Part shown: positions 31,625-35,392 of the stretch, in pieces
Layout: each line of letters starts with the position of its first letter
Position numbering within the stretch: position 1 is the first letter of the stretch
Origin: Blastococcus sp.
GTDB lineage: Bacteria; Actinomycetota; Actinomycetes; Mycobacteriales; Geodermatophilaceae
Direction of reading: 5' to 3'
Assembly: GCA_025465355.1 (NCBI GenBank)
Contig: JAODNN010000138.1
Span: forward strand, 1 to 35,392
DNA length: 35,392 nucleotides
The notes under the pieces: model-generated
What the model saw: only the letters and a program-made list of their open reading frames with translations
Told to the model about the DNA's origin: nothing
The model's database searches: none
Program-made: the position numbers and the translations under genes

Positions 31625-33184
31625 CTACCCCTTGTAGTCGCTGTCGAGGACGAGCTCGTCGCCCTGCTCGATCAGCGTGAACCTGTGCTGCTCGCTCTCG
31701 TTCCGGCCGTTCTTGTAGCGGAAGGTCACGGTCGCGGTGGCGGTCTTCTGGCCGTCGGACGCCTGGATGTTGCTGAGCGTCACGTCCGAGAACTTGTTCC
31801 AGTAGCGGACGTAGGCCGACTCGCTGATCGCGGCGTGCAGGGTCGGCCCGGTCTCCGCGTACGCCTGGTGTGGATCGCTGAGCGCCAGCTGGTGGTAGCT
31901 GGTCAGGAAGTCCCGGATGTTGCCCGCCGTCAGCCCGCCTCCAGCGGCCGGAGATGTCGCGGATGTCGCGGTCGCCGCGGCGCTGGTCGAGGCGGCCGCA
32001 CTGCTCGATGAGGACCGATCCGTCCCGGCGGAGGTCCCCCCGCCCGGCGCGGAGGAGGCCGGGGTCGGCCCACCCGCGGACGCACCTCCGCCGTCGTCGC
32101 GGGTGGCCAGGAAGCCGAGCAGCCCGGCGAGCAGGAGGGCGACCACCGCCGCGGCCACCCAGATGCCCGGAGCCGAGGGTGGTGCCGGCGGCCGTTCGAC
32201 TGCCGCAGGTGCAGGCTCGGCAGCGGGGGCGGGCGCGGGAGACGCGGCCCCGGCGGCGAAGGTCTGCGTCGGGGTGCGGCCGGTAGCACCCGACCGCAGG
32301 TCGGTCCGTGCCAGCAGCACCGTCGTGGTGTCCCCGCCCCGGCCGGCGGCCAGCGCGGCCAGCTCGTTCCGCACCTCCGGCATCGTCGGCCGGTCGGCCG
32401 GGTCGGCCGCCAGGATCTGGACCAGCGGCTGGGTGAGCGATCCCGCACGGCTGGGGGGCCGGATCCGTCCGCCGGCCACCCGGTGCAGCATCCCGAGCGC
32501 GTTCTCCTCGAGGCCGAACGGCGGCTGCCCTTCCAGGCATGTGTAGAGCGTCGCCCCGAGCGAGAAGACGTCGCTCGCCTCCGACATCTGCAGGCCCTGT
32601 GCCACCTCGGGGGCCAGATAGGCCGGCGTCCCCGTGATCTGGCCGGTCTGGGTGAGCGTGACGTCCCCGCTGGCGTGCGAGATGCCGAAGTCGGTGATCT
32701 TGACCAGGCCCTCCACCGCCCCGCCCTCGCCGATCAAGACGTTGGCTGGCTTCACGTCCCGGTGCACGATCCCCGCCGCATGGGTGGCCGCCAGGGCGTC
32801 GGCGACCTGCGCGCCGATCTGGGCGACCAGGTCGCCGCGGAGCACGCCGTCCTCCGTCAGCACCTTCGCGAGGCTGCGCGAGGGCAGGTACTCCATCACC
32901 AGCCACGGCTGGCCGGACTCCAGCGCCACGTCGTACACCGAGATCGCGTGCGGATGACTGAGCCGGGCGGCGATCCGCCCCTCCCGCAGCGCCCGCTGCC
33001 GCTGCTGGTCGGTCTCCTCGGCGCTCGCGCCGGCGGGGGAGAGGACCTGCTTGACCGCGACCAGGCGGCCCAGCCGCTCGTCCCGCGCCAGCCACACCGC
33101 GCCCATGCCACCGCCGGCGATCTGTGACTGCAACCGGTAGCGCCCCGCCACGAGGCGCCCGGGCGCGGTCAGGGGACGGGTCAT
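31625..33184 (-). CDS. Receptor-type Ser/Thr protein kinase (Pkn family) with extracellular NTF2-like domain
   Basis: The 519-residue protein has an N-terminal kinase domain (about 1-270): the Gly-loop IAGGGMGAVWLA, VAVKQV with the ATP Lys, IVHRDVKPANVL, DFGIS and LAPEVA. A Pro/Ala-rich juxtamembrane region follows, then one membrane helix (about 338-360) and a Ser/Ala-rich linker. The extracellular end (about 415-519) has FLTSYHQLALSDPHQAYAET and TFRYKNGRNESEQHRFTLIE, similar to NTF2/SnoaL-like sensor folds. Actinobacterial kinases of this layout sense cell-wall or other external signals and phosphorylate cytoplasmic targets. The start ATG at 33184 directly precedes the domain. The small gene upstream (33211-33558) lies 26 bases away and may be co-transcribed. 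Confidence 0.9.
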   Translation of the reverse strand: MTRPLTAPGRLVAGRYRLQSQIAGGGMGAVWLARDERLGRLVAVKQVLSPAGASAEETDQQRQRALREGRIAARLSHPHAISVYDVALESGQPWLVMEYLPSRSLAKVLTEDGVLRGDLVAQIGAQVADALAATHAAGIVHRDVKPANVLIGEGGAVEGLVKITDFGISHASGDVTLTQTGQITGTPAYLAPEVAQGLQMSEASDVFSLGATLYTCLEGQPPFGLEENALGMLHRVAGGRIRPPSRAGSLTQPLVQILAADPADRPTMPEVRNELAALAAGRGGDTTTVLLARTDLRSGATGRTPTQTFAAGAASPAPAPAAEPAPAAVERPPAPPSAPGIWVAAAVVALLLAGLLGFLATRDDGGGASAGGPTPASSAPGGGTSAGTDRSSSSSAAASTSAAATATSATSPAAGGGLTAGNIRDFLTSYHQLALSDPHQAYAETGPTLHAAISESAYVRYWNKFSDVTLSNIQASDGQKTATATVTFRYKNGRNESEQHRFTLIEQGDELVLDSDYKG

Positions 33185-33210
33185 CGGCTCACGAGGGCGA
33201 AAACGGCGGA

Positions 33211-33558
33211 TCAGACGGCGGACGGCGTCCCGTACCGGCGCGCGTACTCCTCCTGCGCCCCGGCCGGAAGTGCGTCGAAGAACGTCCCGAGCTCGGCATG
33301 CACCTCGGGGGTCAGGTCGTCGAAGATCCGCCGCCAGGTGGGCGGCTCGGCATAGCTCCGCGTCAGCAGCAGCTCCCAGGCGTGCGCCTGGCGGTCCCGT
33401 TTGCCACGTTCGGCCAGGACCTCCGACAGGTACTGATCCTTCGCCGCGGCCTTCTCCTCCCGCGTCGCGCCTGCCGGCAGGTCGTCGGGGTCGCCGCCCT
33501 TGAGGACGCCGACGATGGTCTCGACCACGTCGGGCCGCACCTCGCTCGGCTCGCTCAT
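33211..33558 (-). CDS. Hypothetical small helical protein next to a Ser/Thr kinase
   Basis: The 115-residue protein is acidic and helical with no signal peptide or membrane segment. It contains SEVRPDVVETIVGVLKGG, TREEKAAAKDQYLSEVLAERG and FFDALPAGAQEEYARRYG. I recognise no family. GGGGAAGAG precedes the ATG at 33558. It sits 26 bases upstream of the kinase gene on the same strand, so it could be a partner or substrate of the kinase. Confidence 0.65.
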   Translation of the reverse strand: MSEPSEVRPDVVETIVGVLKGGDPDDLPAGATREEKAAAKDQYLSEVLAERGKRDRQAHAWELLLTRSYAEPPTWRRIFDDLTPEVHAELGTFFDALPAGAQEEYARRYGTPSAV

Positions 33559-33731
33559 CTGCTCTTCCCCTCGTCGTCGGCCCGTCGGTCGGACCCTTCC
33601 CCGGTGATCGGAAAGCCAACCACCTGCGGTGCAGGATGCCGCACGCGTGCGTGCGTGGCCCCCCGGGGACGCGCGGACTCCGACCGCAGCGCCGGACGCC
33701 CGCAGGTCGCCCGGTACCATCGCCGTGCACT

Positions 33732-33816
33732 GGAGGATTCGCCTAGTGGCCTATGGCGCTCGCTTGGAAAGCGGGTTGGGGGCAACCCCTCGGGAGTTCG
33801 AATCTCCCATCCTCCG
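33732..33816 (+). tRNA. tRNA-Ser(GGA)
   Basis: The acceptor GGAGGAT pairs with ATCCTCC, the discriminator is G and no CCA is encoded. The anticodon loop TTGGAAA at 33764-33770 gives anticodon GGA. A long variable arm (GTTGGGGGCAACCCCTC) marks it as a class II serine tRNA. The T-arm is GGGAG-TTCGAAT-CTCCC. Its 3' half is overlapped antisense by the EamA gene. Confidence 0.96.
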
Positions 33817-34746
33817 CAGATACAGCCCCGCGACGGCGGCGAGCACCAGCAGGCCGCCCACCAGCGCGCCGGGCGCCAGCCGTTCCCCCAGGAACGCCGT
33901 CGCCAGCGCCGTCCCGGTCAGCGGCTCCAGCAGGGTGACGATCGACGCGACCGGCCCCGGCACGGTCCGCAGCCCCGTGAAGAACATCGCGTAGGCCAGC
34001 GCACTCGGCACCAGACCCAGGTAGAGCAGCACCGCCAGGGCGATCGGCTCCGTGGTGGAGCGCAGGCCGACGACGAGGACGACGGGGGTCAGCAGCAGGG
34101 CGCCACCACCGAACCCGGCGAGGGCGACCGGGATACCGGCCGGCACCCCCGCCCCGGCCAGGGTCACCAGCGCGTAGCCGAGCGCCGATCCGACCGCGAG
34201 CAGCGCGCCCAGCAACACCGTCGTCCCCGCGTCGGCGCCGGCCGACACGCCCACGAGCAGGACCAGCCCCGCCAGCGCGACGACGAGGGCGGTGAACGTT
34301 GCGGGGTCCGGTCGGCCGTGGCCGAGAAGCGCGGCGCCCACCGCGATCAGCAGCGGCGCCAGGCCCAGGGCGACGAGGGTCGAGATGCTCACCCCTGCCT
34401 TGGCGACCGCGGCGAAATAGGCCAGCTGATAGGCGGCGAGGCCCGCGCCGATGAGGACCAGCCGGACGACCGTCCCGCGGGAGAGGGGTGTCGGCGTCCC
34501 CCCGCGCCGGCGACGGGTGAACACGAAGCCGATCAGCAGCACGACGGCGCCGATCGTCATGCGATGCCAGGCGATGTCGAGCGGGCCGAGGCCGGTGCGT
34601 TCGGCCACGATCCGGCCGCTCACGCCGGCGGTGCCCCAGCAGAGCGCGGCCAGGACGACGAGCAGGAAGCCACGGCGCGAGGCCGGGGAGGAGAGGGCGC
34701 CGTGATGCGCCGGCGCTGATTCAGCAGTGGGGTTCGGGGTGGACAT
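33751..34746 (-). CDS. EamA/DMT family transporter, 3' end antisense to tRNA-Ser
   Basis: The 331-residue protein has about ten hydrophobic segments in two EamA repeats, as in drug/metabolite exporters of the DMT superfamily. Repeat features include LCWGTAGVSGRIVAERTG near the start and FFTGLRTVPGPVASIVTLLEPLTG in the second repeat. The natural-looking C-terminus ends at about AVAGLYLRR; the final ~20 residues (MGDSNSRGVAPNPLSKRAP) are translated from the antisense strand of tRNA-Ser(GGA), where the first stop occurs. Substrate unknown. Confidence 0.85.
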   Translation of the reverse strand: MSTPNPTAESAPAHHGALSSPASRRGFLLVVLAALCWGTAGVSGRIVAERTGLGPLDIAWHRMTIGAVVLLIGFVFTRRRRGGTPTPLSRGTVVRLVLIGAGLAAYQLAYFAAVAKAGVSISTLVALGLAPLLIAVGAALLGHGRPDPATFTALVVALAGLVLLVGVSAGADAGTTVLLGALLAVGSALGYALVTLAGAGVPAGIPVALAGFGGGALLLTPVVLVVGLRSTTEPIALAVLLYLGLVPSALAYAMFFTGLRTVPGPVASIVTLLEPLTGTALATAFLGERLAPGALVGGLLVLAAVAGLYLRRMGDSNSRGVAPNPLSKRAP

Positions 34747-34997
34747 TGACGCTCCTGTGCGGATACCGGGCGGGGGACTCGGATCCGGAGCGCGGCGTGG
34801 CGACGCGGCAGACCGTTCAGGCCTGCGGTGGTGCGGGTTTCAGCCCGCGGTGCTCCGGGTCAGGAGCGGGGCGGGGGCAGGTGAAGGACCCCGTCCTCCT
34901 CACCTCTCGCACGCTCGGGGCGAGCCTCGGGACGGGGCCTGGGCGTCATGGGCAGGAGCCTAGCGGCCAGGGTGTCCGAGCCGTCGACGGATTCCTC
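34747..34997. other. Intergenic region with two tandem hairpins upstream of EamA gene
   Basis: This ~250-base region separates EamA from the SRP RNA. It contains GCAGACCGTTCAGGCCTGC (34808-34826) and GCGGGTTTCAGCCCGC (34833-34848), two adjacent hairpins with similar TTCAG loops, each followed by GGTG. A third weak stem lies near 34879-34903 (GGTGA...TCACC). On the minus strand these would lie in the EamA leader. No gene is convincing. Confidence 0.45.
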
Positions 34998-35011
34998 TAG
35001 ACTGGACGGCA

Positions 35012-35098
35012 GACCCCTCGTGTGGCGTCATCCTGTGAACCTCCCCAGGGCCGGAAGGCAGCAAGGATAAGCGGGCTCTGGCGGGTGCGCGAGGGGTC
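35012..35098 (+). ncRNA. ffs: Small signal recognition particle RNA (4.5S type)
   Basis: The terminal stem GACCCCTCG (from 35012) pairs with CGAGGGGTC (ending 35098). The centre holds the conserved SRP domain IV: CCAGGGCCGGAAGGCAGCAAGGATAAGC... with the GGAAGGCAGC tetraloop region and symmetric internal loop that bind Ffh. A TAGACT box at 34998-35003 is a plausible -10. Position directly upstream of dnaX is usual in actinobacteria. Confidence 0.93.
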
Positions 35099-35266
35099 CC
35101 TGCTTGTGGTCGCGCTACCGCGCTCCGACCGCGGCCAGGCGCCGTCCCCCTGCTGCGCGGAGCCGCGCCCATGTCCGCGGCGGGGGCCCTCCGGGGGCCC
35201 GCGCCGGGTCCGCACCCGTGGCGGCTACGTTCCGAGGACGTCGTCCTCTGCACGTAACCTCGGCCC

Positions 35267-35392
35267 GTGGCTCTGGCGCTCTACCGCAAGTACCGCCCGG
35301 CGACCTTTGCCGAGGTGGTCGGTCAGGAGCACGTCACCACGCCCCTGATGAACGCCGTCGACAACGGGCGGATCAACCACGCGTACCTGTTC
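35267..35392 (+). CDS. dnaX: DNA polymerase III subunit gamma/tau, N-terminal part
   Basis: The first 42 codons begin GTG-GCT-CTG and encode LALYRKYRPATFAEVVGQEH, then VTTPLMNAVDNGRINHAYLF, the hallmark N-terminus of the DnaX clamp-loader ATPase. The gene runs off the right edge. No ribosome binding site precedes the GTG, so it may be a leaderless transcript. It follows the SRP RNA as in many actinobacteria. Confidence 0.95.
   Translation, partial: MALALYRKYRPATFAEVVGQEHVTTPLMNAVDNGRINHAYLF

Noticed and set aside
1-35392. CRISPR arrays, insertion sequences and rRNA genes
   Set aside because: None were seen; no direct repeats with regular spacers, no transposase motif and no rRNA sequence.

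Overview
The window comes from a high-GC actinobacterium. Spacing is tight, GTG starts are frequent and many genes are joined by 4-base stop/start overlaps. LGFP repeats, DUF2630, a TadA-associated protein next to tadA, and the order small SRP RNA then dnaX all fit Actinomycetota. A member of the Geodermatophilaceae (Blastococcus, Geodermatophilus or Modestobacter type) is my best guess, but it is inference.

Positions 1-2340 look like the right end of an integrated mobile element. They hold a truncated minus-strand gene with a phage-type Cys/His motif, and a two- or three-gene cassette built around a two-TM protein with a CxxC-x11-CxxC tail (a SLATT-like mobilome protein). The edge is marked by phased GGAC repeats and a 3' half of a tRNA-Arg(ACG) gene, a typical attachment-site remnant, followed by a strong terminator hairpin. 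No integrase is visible; it should lie to the left.

Positions 2700-10500 are mixed chromosomal genes: a large secreted beta-propeller protein with LGFP repeats, a TetR regulator divergent from a cupin and a DUF1059 gene with a clear operator between them, an FMN-dependent alpha-hydroxy-acid oxidase, a membrane-anchored secreted protein with no canonical start codon, and a MarR regulator.

Positions 10582-18419 form one seven-gene plus-strand operon for an ADP-heptose-type nucleotide sugar and its use. It encodes a fusion of a family-2 glycosyltransferase with a GmhB-like phosphatase, two GT9 heptosyltransferase-like proteins, two GT-B glycosyltransferases, GmhA and bifunctional HldE. No HldD epimerase is present. 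A UDP-xylose synthase-like gene follows on the other strand beyond a von Willebrand/substrate-binding fusion protein. The operon suggests a heptose-containing surface glycan or glycoconjugate in a Gram-positive organism.

Positions 21200-35392 are mostly conserved core genes: DUF2630, a DHA2-type MFS exporter, DUF2267, prephenate dehydrogenase, a thioesterase, an O-methyltransferase, the TadA-associated protein, a HAD hydrolase, TadA and tRNA-Ser(CGA). These are followed by a GGDEF-EAL protein, a class-V aminotransferase, a receptor-type Ser/Thr kinase, a small unknown protein, tRNA-Ser(GGA), an EamA transporter whose 3' end runs antisense into that tRNA, the SRP RNA and the start of dnaX.

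The best candidates for something undescribed are the mobile-element cassette (584-2151) and the heptose operon with its GT2-GmhB fusion.
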